A stretch of DNA of 64,000 nucleotides from Brevundimonas subvibrioides (GCF_002280785.1 NZ_NCEQ01000014.1:62001-126000), one strand, 5' to 3'. Counted from the first letter of the stretch, positions 1-9,618 are shown. Program-made: numbers and translations. The notes: generated from the sequence alone by a model not told the origin.

Positions 1-897
1 CCCGCTGTCGACGCGCGCGGTCAGGGCGGGCTGCTCGACGTGATCCTGTCGCCGGGCTTCGCGACCGACCGGACGATCTTCTGGAGCTATGCCGAACCGC
101 GCGAGGGCGGCAACGCCACCTCGGTCGCGCGCGGCGTGCTGGCGGAAGACGGCGTCTCCGTCGGAAATGTTCAGGTCATCTTCCGCGCCCTGCCGACCTA
201 TGACGGGGACAAGCATTTCGGCTCCTCGCTGGCCTTCGACCCGGCGGGCCATCTCTTCATCACCCTGGGCGAGCGGTCCGACGCGCCGATGCGGCCCCAG
301 GCCCAGCAGCTCGACAGTCATATGGGCAAGGTCATCCGCATCAATGCGGACGGGTCGGTCCCGCAGGACAATCCGTTCGTCGGTCAGGCCGGAGCCCTGC
401 CCGAGATCTGGTCGCTGGGCCACCGCAACGTCCAGGGCATCGCGGTCCAGCCGGGCACGGGCGCGGTCTGGACCATCGAACACGGCACGCGCGGCGGCGA
501 CGAACTCAACCGGCCGCAGGCCGGCAGGAACTACGGCTGGCCCATCATCGCCTATGGCATCGAATACCGCGGCGCCCCGATCAACGAGGGGATCACGGCG
601 CGGGCCGGTCTGGAGCAGCCGGTCTATTACTGGGATCCGGTGATCGCGCCGGGCGGCCAGGCCTTCTATTCCGGCGCCATGTTCCCGGGCTGGGAGGGGA
701 ACCTGCTGATCGCCGGCCTGGGCGGCAAGTCGCTGACCCGGCTGGTTCTGGACGGCGACCGCGTGGTCGGCGAGGAGCGTCTGCTGACCGGCCTCGGCGA
801 GCGTATCCGCGACGTCGCCGTGGGGCCGGACGGCGCGGTCTGGGTCATCACCGACGAGGACGACGGCAAGCTGGTGCGGCTGGCGACCGCGAACTGA
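1..897 (+). CDS. PQQ-dependent aldose sugar dehydrogenase (YliI type), 5' truncated
   Basis: The reading frame is open from base 1, so the N-terminus lies outside the window. The first visible residues (ARGQGGLLDVILSPGF) match the early part of soluble PQQ glucose/aldose sugar dehydrogenases (GSDH fold). The RNVQG and EHGTRGGDELN segments further on are typical of the six-bladed beta-propeller that binds PQQ and calcium. Such enzymes oxidise aldoses in the periplasm and feed electrons to the respiratory chain. About 299 residues are visible and the C-terminus is complete (stop at 895-897). No PQQ biosynthesis gene is in the window. The family assignment is firm; the substrate is not known. 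Confidence 0.85.
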   Translation, partial: PAVDARGQGGLLDVILSPGFATDRTIFWSYAEPREGGNATSVARGVLAEDGVSVGNVQVIFRALPTYDGDKHFGSSLAFDPAGHLFITLGERSDAPMRPQAQQLDSHMGKVIRINADGSVPQDNPFVGQAGALPEIWSLGHRNVQGIAVQPGTGAVWTIEHGTRGGDELNRPQAGRNYGWPIIAYGIEYRGAPINEGITARAGLEQPVYYWDPVIAPGGQAFYSGAMFPGWEGNLLIAGLGGKSLTRLVLDGDRVVGEERLLTGLGERIRDVAVGPDGAVWVITDEDDGKLVRLATAN

Positions 898-940
898 TCC
901 CTCTCCCGCAAGGGTCCCGCAAGGGGAGAGGGAGTAGCCG

Positions 941-2059
<1,119 letters not shown>

Positions 2060-2205
2060 CAGATCTCTCCGGTTCAGACAGGCCCCGCTCCGTAACGGCC
2101 GGTGGGGCGATGGCCCCATCTTCTAGCGAGGGCCGTCGTGCAGGTTCCTGTTCTTTTTCGAGAGTGATCGACGTAAAGTCGCAGAAACTTGCGCTAGGTT
2201 CCTAC

Positions 2206-2682
2206 ATGAAGACCGTTTCCGCCGTCACCCTCGATTTGACCGACAGAAAGATGCTCCGTGCGCTGCAGACGGACGGGCGGATGACCAACACCGAGCTGGC
2301 CAGAACGGTCGCCCTGTCGGAAAGCGCCTGCCTGCGTCGACTGCGGGCGCTGGAGGGGGCGGGGGTGATCAGCCGCTACGCCGCCATCATCAACGAGCGC
2401 GCCGTGGGCCTTCCGATCAGCGTCTTTGTCACCGTGACCCTGTCGTCCCAGGCCGAGAGCGCCCTGACCGCGTTCGAGACCGCGATCGTCGGCGTGCCGG
2501 AGGTGGTGGAATGCTATCTGATGACCGGCGGATCCGACTATCTGCTGCGGCTGGTGGTGCGTGACGTCGACGATCTCGAGCGGGTCCACGCCAAGGCCCT
2601 GACGACCATCCCCGGGGTGACGCGGGTCTCGTCCAGTGTGGCGATGCGGACGGTGGTCAAGCGGGGGGCGCTGCCGGTTTGA
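2206..2682 (+). CDS. Lrp/AsnC family transcriptional regulator, probable ald regulator
   Basis: 158-residue regulator. The N-terminal winged helix-turn-helix (LDLTDRKMLRALQTDGRMTN followed by ELARTVALSESACLRRLRAL) is followed by a C-terminal RAM/AsnC ligand-binding domain containing the VVECYLMTGGSDYLLRLVV core. ATG 2206 was chosen because the Lrp fold begins within a few residues; the frame is open further upstream but that stretch does not look like protein. Divergent to ald across a 146-bp intergenic region. Inference: it senses alanine or a related amino acid and controls ald, as AldR-type proteins do. Confidence 0.9.
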   Translation: MKTVSAVTLDLTDRKMLRALQTDGRMTNTELARTVALSESACLRRLRALEGAGVISRYAAIINERAVGLPISVFVTVTLSSQAESALTAFETAIVGVPEVVECYLMTGGSDYLLRLVVRDVDDLERVHAKALTTIPGVTRVSSSVAMRTVVKRGALPV

Positions 2683-2713
2683 CTCCGTATCGAACTGGCC
2701 GGATCATCCCGGC

Positions 2714-3127
2714 ATGAGCTTTCAGGAGTCCATCACCGTCTGGGTCGATCGCGAGCCGACGCTCGACGAGGAGCTGCTTGCCATGGGTGAGGAGGACGTA
2801 CTCGAGATGGCCAACCTGGGCGAGGCCGAGACGGGTGTTCCGGGCGTGATCATGATCTCCACGATCATGGGTCGGCATGGTCCTCGCGTGAAATACTTCG
2901 TCAAACCCGGACGACATCAGCCGAGCTTTTCCGTCGCCATCGCTTCCGAAGCCCGCGTTGTCGCCAAGTCCGACGAGTTCGAGGACAAGGCGTTCGCGCG
3001 CCTCGCACCGCTGGTCATGCAGTGGGTCGAGCGAAATCAGGAAGCTCTGAACAGGTTCTGGTGGAGCGGAAATGAGTTGATGAACGACGAAGTTCAGGCG
3101 TTCATCGCTAGCCTGAAGAAGGTCTAA
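2714..3127 (+). CDS. Hypothetical protein, 137 aa
   Basis: I do not recognise a characterised family. The 137-residue protein starts at ATG 2714 (MSFQESITVWVDREPT), has no signal peptide or membrane segment, and is acidic in its first third and rich in aromatics near the end (RFWWSGNEL). The core MISTIMGRHGPRVKYFVKPG looks like a compact beta-hairpin fold followed by a helical C-terminus. It sits 31 bp after the Lrp-type regulator on the same strand and ends 4 bp before a convergent small membrane gene. Codon use matches its neighbours, so it is probably a real gene of unknown function. Confidence 0.7.
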   Translation: MSFQESITVWVDREPTLDEELLAMGEEDVLEMANLGEAETGVPGVIMISTIMGRHGPRVKYFVKPGRHQPSFSVAIASEARVVAKSDEFEDKAFARLAPLVMQWVERNQEALNRFWWSGNELMNDEVQAFIASLKKV

Positions 3128-3131
3128 CGCC

Positions 3132-3329
3132 TCAGCGGACGACCCGGAACATTCCGACGGCCAACCACACCACCGCAATCACCAGCACCAGATCGCTGAC
3201 CAGTTTGATCATCCCATACAGGGTCACGGTCTCGACCGACCGTGTCGTCGCATCGGCCAGCAGCGCTGTCAGACCGGCCGCGATCAGCAGGGCGACGGGC
3301 CAGACGAGGGGCTTCAGGCGGCGTTTCAC
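3132..3329 (-). CDS. Small membrane protein overlapping the gabD stop
   Basis: 65-residue protein starting at GTG 3329, whose GTGA overlaps the TGA of the upstream dehydrogenase by four bases, the classic translational-coupling arrangement. Two hydrophobic helices are visible: PLVWPVALLIAAGLTALLA (residues 7-25) and a second near residues 43-60 (LVSDLVLVIAVVWLAVGMF). The N-terminus VKRRLK is basic, predicting it stays inside. Function unknown. The coupling suggests it is made with the aldehyde dehydrogenase, perhaps as a membrane accessory, but this is inference. Confidence 0.7.
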   Translation of the reverse strand: MKRRLKPLVWPVALLIAAGLTALLADATTRSVETVTLYGMIKLVSDLVLVIAVVWLAVGMFRVVR

Positions 3330-4780
3330 TTCAGCGCCAGGGTGACCTGTTTGATGTCGACATATTCCTCGATGCCATGCGTCGAGCCCTCGCGGCCGTA
3401 GCCGGACTGTTTGACCCCGCCGAACGGGGCGGCGGCGGTGGAGATCAGGCCGGTGTTGATCCCGATCATGCCGGCCTCGATGCGGCGGCCGATGCGCATC
3501 GCCCGGTCGAGGTCTCGGGTGAACAGGTAGGAGGCGAGGCCGAACTCCGAGTCGTTCGCCTTGCCCAGGACCTCGTCTTCCGTGTCGAACGGGAAGACGG
3601 CGATCAGGGGGCCGAAGGTCTCCTCGTGGCGGAACAGCGAGTCGTCGCCGCCGAGGGTCACCGTCGGCTGGAAGAAGCGGCCGCCGAGTTCGTGGCGCGC
3701 GCCGCCGGTCAGGACCTTGCCGCCCGAGGCCTGAACCCGCTTGAGGTGATCCTCGACCTTGGCGAGGGCCTTGTCCTCGATCAGGGGGCCGACCTTGACC
3801 CCGTCCTCGAAGGCCGGGCCGACGGGGATCTTTGAAACCGCCTCGGCGAGTTTCGTCGCATAGGCCTCGGCGACCGAGGCCTGGACATAGACGCGGTTGG
3901 GGCAGACGCAGGTCTGGCCCGAGTTCCTGAACTTGCCCTTGATCGTCTCCAAGACGGCCAGGTCGAGATCGGCGTCCTCGAACACGATCAGGGGGGCTGC
4001 GCCGCCCAGCTCCATCGACACCCGCTTCAGGGTCGGGGCGCATTGCTCGGCCAGCTTGCGGCCGACGGGCGTCGAGCCGGTGAAGGACAGTTTGCGGATC
4101 AGGGGCGAGGCGGTCAGGACGCCGCCGATGGTCGCCGCGTCCCCGGTGATGACGCTGAGCGCGCCCTTGGGCAGGCCTGCCTTGTAGGCGAGTTCCGCCA
4201 GGGCGATGGCCGTGAACGGGGTCTGGGACGCAGGCTTGACCACGGCGGTGCAGCCGGCGGCGAAGGCGGGGCCGAGCTTGCGCGTCAGCATGGCGGCCGG
4301 GAAGTTCCACGGCGTGATCAGGGCGCAGGGGCCGACGGCCTCGCGGAAGGTCAGGATGACGTGGCCCAGCGGACTGTCCTGTGTCTCGCCGATCAGTCGT
4401 TCGGCCTCGCCCGCGAACCATTTGATGAAGCCGTTGGCGTAGGTCACCTCGCCCTTGGCCTCCTCGAACGGCTTGCCGTTTTCAATGGCCATCAGGGCGC
4501 CGAGTCCCTCGGTGTTCTCGTCGATCAGGGCGGCCCAGTCGCGCAGGAATCTGGCGCGCCTGTGTGGGTCGGAGCGTGACCAGTCCGGGAAGGCGTCATG
4601 CGCGGCCTGGATGGCGCGCTCCGTCCCGGCGACGCCGAGGTCGGGGATATGGCCGATGATCTCGCCGGTCGCGGGATCGTCGACGGCGATGCCGTTGGCG
4701 CCGGCGGGGATGGCCTCACCGGCGATGAAGGCGTGCTCGCGCAGGAGCTTGAGGCCGGCGGTGCGGGCGGCGGTGTTCAT
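3326..4780 (-). CDS. gabD: NAD(P)-dependent succinate-semialdehyde dehydrogenase
   Basis: 484-residue aldehyde dehydrogenase of the GabD class, which oxidises succinate semialdehyde to succinate at the end of the GABA shunt. Visible landmarks are TPWNFPAAMLTRK near residue 155, the FTGSTPVGRKLA cofactor loop, the catalytic glutamate in MELGGAAP, and the catalytic cysteine in NSGQTCVCPNR (C291). The C-terminus GREGSTHGIEEYVDIKQV is typical of GabD rather than betaine aldehyde dehydrogenases. No GABA transaminase lies beside it. A small membrane protein overlaps its stop codon, and an inverted repeat precedes its start. Confidence 0.92.
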   Translation of the reverse strand: MNTAARTAGLKLLREHAFIAGEAIPAGANGIAVDDPATGEIIGHIPDLGVAGTERAIQAAHDAFPDWSRSDPHRRARFLRDWAALIDENTEGLGALMAIENGKPFEEAKGEVTYANGFIKWFAGEAERLIGETQDSPLGHVILTFREAVGPCALITPWNFPAAMLTRKLGPAFAAGCTAVVKPASQTPFTAIALAELAYKAGLPKGALSVITGDAATIGGVLTASPLIRKLSFTGSTPVGRKLAEQCAPTLKRVSMELGGAAPLIVFEDADLDLAVLETIKGKFRNSGQTCVCPNRVYVQASVAEAYATKLAEAVSKIPVGPAFEDGVKVGPLIEDKALAKVEDHLKRVQASGGKVLTGGARHELGGRFFQPTVTLGGDDSLFRHEETFGPLIAVFPFDTEDEVLGKANDSEFGLASYLFTRDLDRAMRIGRRIEAGMIGINTGLISTAAAPFGGVKQSGYGREGSTHGIEEYVDIKQVTLALK

Positions 4781-4796
4781 GGGAGACCTCGGTGTG

Positions 4797-4956
4797 TTCT
4801 CCCTCCCCCTGCGGGGGAGGGTCGTCGCGAAGCGACGGCGTGGGGGCGGCAGGGCGATGCAGATGCAGGCGTGCGAGGTTTTGCCTTGTCGTCCCCAACC
4901 TGTCGCCGCATCGCTTTGATCACCCTCCCCCGAGGGGGAGGGACAAGCCGTTGTCT
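4797..4956. repeat. Composite intergenic inverted repeat, copy 1
   Basis: An outer CCCTCCCCCTGCGGGGGAGGG hairpin on the left is mirrored by CCCTCCCCCGAGGGGGAGGG on the right, about 110 bp apart. Smaller palindromes such as GTCGTCGCGAAGCGACGGC lie inside. The same architecture recurs at about 12703, 22684, 29413 and 36324. It lies between the MFS gene 3' end and the gabD 5' end (both minus strand) and fills most of the 187-bp gap. It probably terminates the gabD-side or MFS-side transcripts; mobility is unproven. Confidence 0.75.
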
Positions 4957-4967
4957 GATCTAACGCC

Positions 4968-6500
4968 TCAGTCGCCGATCGTATGCAGGTCGCGTCCCCT
5001 GGTTTCCGGCAGGAAGATCAGGGCCACGACCGCCGCGACCGCCGTGAAGCCGACCGAATACCAGAGGCCGAAATAGATGTTCCCCGACCAGGCCACGAGG
5101 GCGAAGCTGGCGGCGGGCAGCAGCCCCCCGACCCAGCCGGTGCCGATGTTGTAGGGCAGGCTCATCGCCGTATAGCGCACCCGCGTCGGGAACAGCTCGA
5201 CCAGGGCCGCGGCCTGGGGGCCGTAGACGGCGGTGGCCGCCACCATGAAGACCATCAGGATGGCGAAGACGGCGATCAGGTTGATGCCCGCCGGATCGGC
5301 CCTGGCCGGATAGCCGGCCTCGGTCAGGGCTGCCTTGACGCGGGTCTCCACGTCGGTGCGGGCGGACTTCAGTGCTGCGGCGTCGAGGCCTGCGCCTTCG
5401 ACCGAGGCGATCTCGACGGTGCCGACGCGGACGGCGGCGAGCGAACCGGGCTCGGCGGCGAGGTTGTCGTAGCTGACCCCGGCGTTGGACAGCACGGTCT
5501 TGGCCAGGTCGCAGGATGAGGCGAAGGCGGTCTTGCCGACCGGATCGAACTGCACGGCGCAGGTCGCGGGGTCGGCGATGACGGTGACGGGCGCCGAGGC
5601 CTGGGCCTGGGCCAGCGCCGGGTTGGCGGCGTTGGTCAGGGCGTGGAAGCCGGGGAAGATGGCGATCAGGAACAGCACCATGCCGCCGACCATCACGGGC
5701 TTGCGCCCCACCCGGTCCGACAGCCAGCCGAAGAAGACATAGAGGAAGGCCGAGGCCACGGTGATGGCCAGGATCATCATGTCGACCGTGGCGACCTCGA
5801 CCTTGAGCACCCGCTCCATGAAGAACCGGGTGTAGAAATAGCCCGCATACCAGACGGCCCCTTGCGCGAACATGATGCCGACCAGGGCGATCAGCACGAA
5901 CTTGCCGACCTTCCAGGTCCCGAAGCTTTCGCGGAAGGGCGCCTGTCGTTCGGTGCTCTCGGCCACCATGCGCTTGAAAGCGGGGCTTTCGTTCAGCTTC
6001 AACCGGATCCACAGGCTGATCACGAGAAGGAAGAAGGACAGCAGGAAGGGGATGCGCCAGCCCCAGGCGTCGAAGGCCTCGGTCCCCAGGATCCAGCGGG
6101 TGATCAGGATGACGCTCAGCGCCATGATCAGGCCGATCGCGGCCGTGGTCTGGATCCAGCCCGTGAGGAAGCCGCGCTTCTTCGGCGGGGCGTGTTCGGC
6201 GACATAGATGGGGGAGATGGTCACGAGGAAGGTGGTCTTGCGCCCCGTCTTGTCGCCGAACCAGCCGAACACGAGCGCGCCCAGCGGCCGCACGACGAAG
6301 CCGACGCCGAACGTCAGCAGGGCCAGGATGTAGGAGGTCGCCTCGCCGACGTCGGCGTAGAAATGGCGCGCGATGATGGTCGTCAGCGAGCCGAAGATGA
6401 AGAAGTCGTACCACTCGAACGCCGTGCCCGCGGCCGAGGCCGTCACGACGGTTTTCAGACCCGGTTCGCCCGTGTCCTGCTCGGTGGTCGTGTCGGTCAT
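4968..6500 (-). CDS. MFS transporter, metabolite:H+ symporter (ProP/ShiA-like) family
   Basis: 510-residue twelve-helix permease of the MHS subfamily. The two signature loops are both present: GWFGDKTGRK between helices 2 and 3 and GWLSDRVGRK at the pseudo-symmetric position in the second half. The N-terminus VVTASAAGTAFEWYDFFIFG is typical of the MHS group that carries compatible solutes, dicarboxylates or aromatic acids. Unusual is an insertion of roughly 100 residues (about 297-400) after the first pair of helices of the C-terminal half. It contains the cysteines TCAVQF and SSCDLA and is predicted to face the periplasm. The substrate cannot be read from sequence; closeness to gabD hints at a carboxylate. 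Confidence 0.88.
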   Translation of the reverse strand: MTDTTTEQDTGEPGLKTVVTASAAGTAFEWYDFFIFGSLTTIIARHFYADVGEATSYILALLTFGVGFVVRPLGALVFGWFGDKTGRKTTFLVTISPIYVAEHAPPKKRGFLTGWIQTTAAIGLIMALSVILITRWILGTEAFDAWGWRIPFLLSFFLLVISLWIRLKLNESPAFKRMVAESTERQAPFRESFGTWKVGKFVLIALVGIMFAQGAVWYAGYFYTRFFMERVLKVEVATVDMMILAITVASAFLYVFFGWLSDRVGRKPVMVGGMVLFLIAIFPGFHALTNAANPALAQAQASAPVTVIADPATCAVQFDPVGKTAFASSCDLAKTVLSNAGVSYDNLAAEPGSLAAVRVGTVEIASVEGAGLDAAALKSARTDVETRVKAALTEAGYPARADPAGINLIAVFAILMVFMVAATAVYGPQAAALVELFPTRVRYTAMSLPYNIGTGWVGGLLPAASFALVAWSGNIYFGLWYSVGFTAVAAVVALIFLPETRGRDLHTIGD

Positions 6501-6591
6501 CGCGTTCCCCGCCTGTGAGTCCGGGCGTCGTCTGCCGGACGCCTCGCGATCAGCCTAGCGGCGTCTCTCGCGGGGGCCAAGCGGACAAGCG

Positions 6592-6623
6592 AAGGCCCGC
6601 CGGGCGGGGGACCGGCGGGCCTT
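6592..6623 (-). terminator. Intrinsic terminator downstream of the entericidin gene
   Basis: A perfect 12-bp stem, AAGGCCCGCCGG paired with CCGGCGGGCCTT around an 8-base loop, lies 44 bp past the entericidin stop and before the MFS start. There is no strong T-run on the minus strand, so termination efficiency is uncertain. Confidence 0.65.
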
Positions 6624-6666
6624 CTTCATCCAGGCCGCGTCTCGAGAGACCGCGGCCCGAAAGAGG

Positions 6667-6804
6667 TCAGTTCTTGGCTTCTTCCGCAGCGCCGGTGACG
6701 GCCTGGCCGGCGGCCGAGGTGTCGCGGCCGACACCCGAGATGGTGTTGCAGGCGGCGGTGGTCAGGGCGGCGGCGGCGGCGATCAGTACGAAAATCTTGC
6801 GCAT
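6667..6804 (-). CDS. Entericidin A/B family small lipoprotein
   Basis: 45-residue lipoprotein: MRKIFVLIAAAAALTTAAC signal with the lipobox TAAC, then NTISGVGRDTSAAGQAV, the hallmark of the EcnA/EcnB entericidin family. The start ATG 6804 is preceded by GGAGTT. Entericidins are small membrane-associated lipoproteins often induced in stationary phase and under general stress. An exact EcfG-type promoter lies 52 bp upstream (6857-6881), overlapping the 3' end of the kinase gene, so this is very probably a direct target of the adjacent stress sigma factor. A hairpin terminator follows. Confidence 0.88.
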   Translation of the reverse strand: MRKIFVLIAAAAALTTAACNTISGVGRDTSAAGQAVTGAAEEAKN

Positions 6805-6854
6805 GAAGAACTCCTGAAATCTCGAGGCGGAGAGGGGTCTCGCCGTGTGAGATG

Positions 6855-8711
6855 TCAACGCGAGGCGCGGCTGAGGGTTCCGGGCGTGACCGTGGCGTCG
6901 CTGGGCTTGAGATCGTCGGGGTTGGTCGGCACGACGGCCTCGGGCGTGGCGAAGACCATGCGCGCGATCGTGCCGCCGCCGGGGGCGGGCAGAAGCTCGG
7001 CCTCGCCGCGCAGCTGTTTGGCGAAGGCGCCCATCAGGGTGCGGCCGACCCCGCTGCGGTCCGCCTCGTTGGAAGAGCCGGGACCGTCGTCCTGAACCTC
7101 CAGCGTACTGGTGTCGCCATGGACGCGGAAGCGGACCTGAAGCGCCCCGCCGCGACCGGCGAAGGCGTGCTTCTGGGCATTGGTGATGGCCTCGACCAGC
7201 CACAGGGCCAGGGGCGCGAGCTTGTCGGGATCGACCACCAGACTGTCGGCGTCGATTGAACTGGTGACGGTGTGGCCGCGTCCGGATTCCGAGGCCACCA
7301 GCTGACCGACCAGCTCGGTCATGAACTCGCGCGCGTCGGCGTGGCGGATGTCGTCGGACTGGTAGAGGGTGCGATAGATCAGGGCGAGGGCGGAGATGCG
7401 CTGGCGGGTGTCGCCCAGGGCCGCCCTGGCCGGTTCGTCCTTCAGGGCCCGTTGCTGCATCGACAGCAGGGACGAGATGATCTGCAGGTTGTTCTTCACC
7501 CGGTGATGGATCTCCCGCATCAGCGCGTCCTTCTCCGACAGGCTTTCGTGCAGGGAGCGGTCGCGGGTGGCGATGGCTTCGGCCAGTTCGTCGAGCGTCT
7601 GGGCCAGCCGGCGGATCTCGGCGGGCGCCTGGGCCGCCTGGACTGGACGGACGGAATAGCGGCCGCGCGCATAGAGGGCGGCGATCCGCTCCAGATAGTC
7701 CAGCCAGCGCACCACGATTCGCTCGGACACCAGTATGACGGCCCCGAAGGCGGTGACCCAGGCGGCGAGCGGCAGGATCAGCACGCCGATCGGGTTCAGT
7801 CGGGCCCAGGACAGGAGACCCGGCGAGGGGGCGGAGATGACCACATAGACGTCACGGCCGGCCAGGGCCGCCCCGGCATAGTCTCGATGCACACCGGTGG
7901 CGTCGTCGGCTTCGAACACCGAGGACTGGTCTTCGCGGGCGCGTTCGACCCAGCCCACGAGGCCGGGGCCTTCGTCGAAGGTGAAGGCCCGGATGTCGGT
8001 AGAGACCAGGACGCGGCCCTCGGCGTCGGTCAGGGCGGCCTGGGCGTCGTCCGGCAGGGACGGGTCGGCGATGTCGGGCTGCAACACCGACAGGGGCAGG
8101 ACTGCGGCCATGGCTCCGGCGAAGACGCCGCGCGGTCGCTCCCAGCGCACCCCGACCACCAGCGCCGGCGTGTCGCTCAGGTCCGGGGAGGCGCGAGCCA
8201 AAGTCACTTCCTCGCCCTGCCGCAGCCGCTGGAACCAGGGGCCGTCGGCGAAGGAAATCCCCTCGTCGACGATCGGCGTCGGCCTGGAGTCGCAGACCGG
8301 TTGTCCGCCCATGCCGATGCGATAGAGGGCCTCGTAACCGTCGAGCCGCTGGACCAGCGCCGCAAGACGCGGGCCGCAGGTCGGACCGCTCGTCTCCGGG
8401 GCCAGGGCGCTCAGGAGCACGCTCGCCGAGTCCAGCCGGGACTTGGCGGCCTGGGCGGTCCGTTCGGCGGCGAACTGCAGGTCGCCGCGGCGATCCTCGG
8501 CCTGTCGACGGAACTCGACCTGGGCCTGGACGGCGCCCAGCAGGAGGATGGGCATGAGGGCGATGGCCATGGCCAGGCCCAGTCGGAAGCGGATGCCCTG
8601 GACGTGAATCCTCCGGCCTTCGGGCGCGCCCGCGCGTCGCGCCCAGAACCGACTGAAGGACGAGGCCACGCGCCGGGCGATACGACCCCGCGCGGGCGTG
8701 GGAGAGTTCAC
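6855..8711 (-). CDS. phyK: PhyK-type sensor histidine kinase of the general stress response
   Basis: 618-residue membrane kinase. After a basic N-terminus there is a first membrane helix (about 43-62) and a periplasmic sensor of about 240 residues with paired cysteines near 112 and 140. A second helix (about 307-328) and a HAMP-like linker follow. The cytoplasmic part has a HisKA_2 box EIHHRVKNNLQIISSLLSMQ (phospho-acceptor H402/H403) and a HATPase domain with the N-box EAITNAQKHAF. Start is GTG 8711, two bases after the ecfG stop. The order phyK-ecfG-nepR-phyR is that of Caulobacter, where PhyK phosphorylates PhyR. The signal sensed is unknown. Confidence 0.9.
   Translation of the reverse strand: MNSPTPARGRIARRVASSFSRFWARRAGAPEGRRIHVQGIRFRLGLAMAIALMPILLLGAVQAQVEFRRQAEDRRGDLQFAAERTAQAAKSRLDSASVLLSALAPETSGPTCGPRLAALVQRLDGYEALYRIGMGGQPVCDSRPTPIVDEGISFADGPWFQRLRQGEEVTLARASPDLSDTPALVVGVRWERPRGVFAGAMAAVLPLSVLQPDIADPSLPDDAQAALTDAEGRVLVSTDIRAFTFDEGPGLVGWVERAREDQSSVFEADDATGVHRDYAGAALAGRDVYVVISAPSPGLLSWARLNPIGVLILPLAAWVTAFGAVILVSERIVVRWLDYLERIAALYARGRYSVRPVQAAQAPAEIRRLAQTLDELAEAIATRDRSLHESLSEKDALMREIHHRVKNNLQIISSLLSMQQRALKDEPARAALGDTRQRISALALIYRTLYQSDDIRHADAREFMTELVGQLVASESGRGHTVTSSIDADSLVVDPDKLAPLALWLVEAITNAQKHAFAGRGGALQVRFRVHGDTSTLEVQDDGPGSSNEADRSGVGRTLMGAFAKQLRGEAELLPAPGGGTIARMVFATPEAVVPTNPDDLKPSDATVTPGTLSRASR
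6857..6881 (-). promoter_or_regulatory. EcfG-dependent promoter of the entericidin gene
   Basis: Reading the minus strand: GGAAC (6881-6877), 16-base spacer, CGTT (6860-6857). This is an exact match to the alphaproteobacterial EcfG/SigT consensus GGAAC-N16/17-CGTT. It overlaps the last codon of phyK and ends 52 bp before the entericidin start. Confidence 0.85.
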
Positions 8712-8713
8712 GA

Positions 8714-9328
8714 TCAGCCCTGCCGCGCGCCGCTCAGACGGTCGGCGTCGGCAAGAATGGAGCGCATGGCGTCGCCGGCCGGACGGCCGTCACGGCCATA
8801 GCCGCCGCGCTCCAGGGTCGCCGCCAGGGCCTTGCGGGCACGGCTGACACGGCTCTTCACCGTGCCGACGGCGCACTGGCAAATCGCGGCCGCCTCGTCG
8901 TAGGCGAAGCCGCCTGCGCCGACGAGGATCAGGGCTTCGCGCTGTTCCTCGGGCAGGGTGTTCAGGGCCTGGCGCAGCTCGTCCAGGGCGACCGGCGCCT
9001 CCGGATCGTCAACGGCCACCAGGGTCCGTTCGGCAGCTTCCTGATCCAGCTGGGACGAACGCCAGGAGCGACGCTTCTCCGAATAGAACTGGTTGCGCAG
9101 GATCATGAAGGTCCAGGCCTTCATATTGGTGCCCATCTGATAGGAGGCGCGGGCGTCCCAGGCCTTCATCATGGCGTCCTGCGCCAGGTCGTCGGCGGCG
9201 GTCGGGTCGCCCGTCAGGGTGCGGGCGAAGGCGCGCAGATGCGGGATCAGCTGGACCAGTTCGCGCTTGAACCCCTCGTCGTCGGCCGAGGGGGGCTTGG
9301 GCGCGGTCGAACGGCCTGAGACGCTCAC
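8714..9328 (-). CDS. ecfG: EcfG-family (SigT) general stress sigma factor
   Basis: 204-residue ECF sigma factor. Region 2 (LIPHLRAFARTLTGDPTAAD then DLAQDAMMKAW) and region 4 (LNTLPEEQREALILVGAGGF, with YDEAAAICQCAVGTVKSRVSR as the helix-turn-helix) are clear. It starts at GTG 9328, overlapping the nepR stop by four bases (GTGA). In the family this sigma factor is held by NepR until phosphorylated PhyR sequesters NepR. Eight matching promoter motifs in this window are candidate targets, including its own operon promoter at 9619-9643. Confidence 0.95.
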   Translation of the reverse strand: MSVSGRSTAPKPPSADDEGFKRELVQLIPHLRAFARTLTGDPTAADDLAQDAMMKAWDARASYQMGTNMKAWTFMILRNQFYSEKRRSWRSSQLDQEAAERTLVAVDDPEAPVALDELRQALNTLPEEQREALILVGAGGFAYDEAAAICQCAVGTVKSRVSRARKALAATLERGGYGRDGRPAGDAMRSILADADRLSGARQG

Positions 9329-9537
9329 GCCTTGTTCTCGTCGGAAGCGCGCTGGTCGGCGCGGCGCAGGATTTCCAGGAATTCGTCGGGGACGGGCTCG
9401 TTGACGACCTCGTCGAACAGGTGGCGCAGCTTCACCCCGATGGCCTGCTGACGCAGTCGCGCTTCCTCAAGCGGCGGCTCGCCGCCTGCAGTCCGGGCAT
9501 TGGCGGGTTTGCGCCCGGAGTCCGTTGAATCGATCAT
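9325..9537 (-). CDS. nepR: NepR anti-sigma factor
   Basis: 70-residue protein starting at ATG 9537 (MIDSTDSGRKP). The second half, IGVKLRHLFDEVVNEPVPDEF, is the conserved two-helix NepR core that binds EcfG and the sigma-like domain of PhyR. The frame continues upstream, but that extension would pass through the promoter at 9619-9643, so ATG 9537 is preferred. It is cotranscribed with ecfG, which it overlaps by four bases, and lies divergent to phyR. NepR keeps EcfG inactive without stress. Confidence 0.93.
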   Translation of the reverse strand: MIDSTDSGRKPANARTAGGEPPLEEARLRQQAIGVKLRHLFDEVVNEPVPDEFLEILRRADQRASDENKA

Positions 9538-9618
9538 GTATGCCTGCGCCGCCAATCGTTGAAACTCATCCGCGAGTATGCGCCGGCTCGACGCGCCGGG
9601 CTTCTTGTTCAGGCCGTC

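Noticed and set aside
3132..4421. A long minus-strand open frame reading across gabD in another frame
   Set aside because: Only its last 65 codons look like protein (the small membrane protein); the rest is arginine/proline-rich shadow of gabD.
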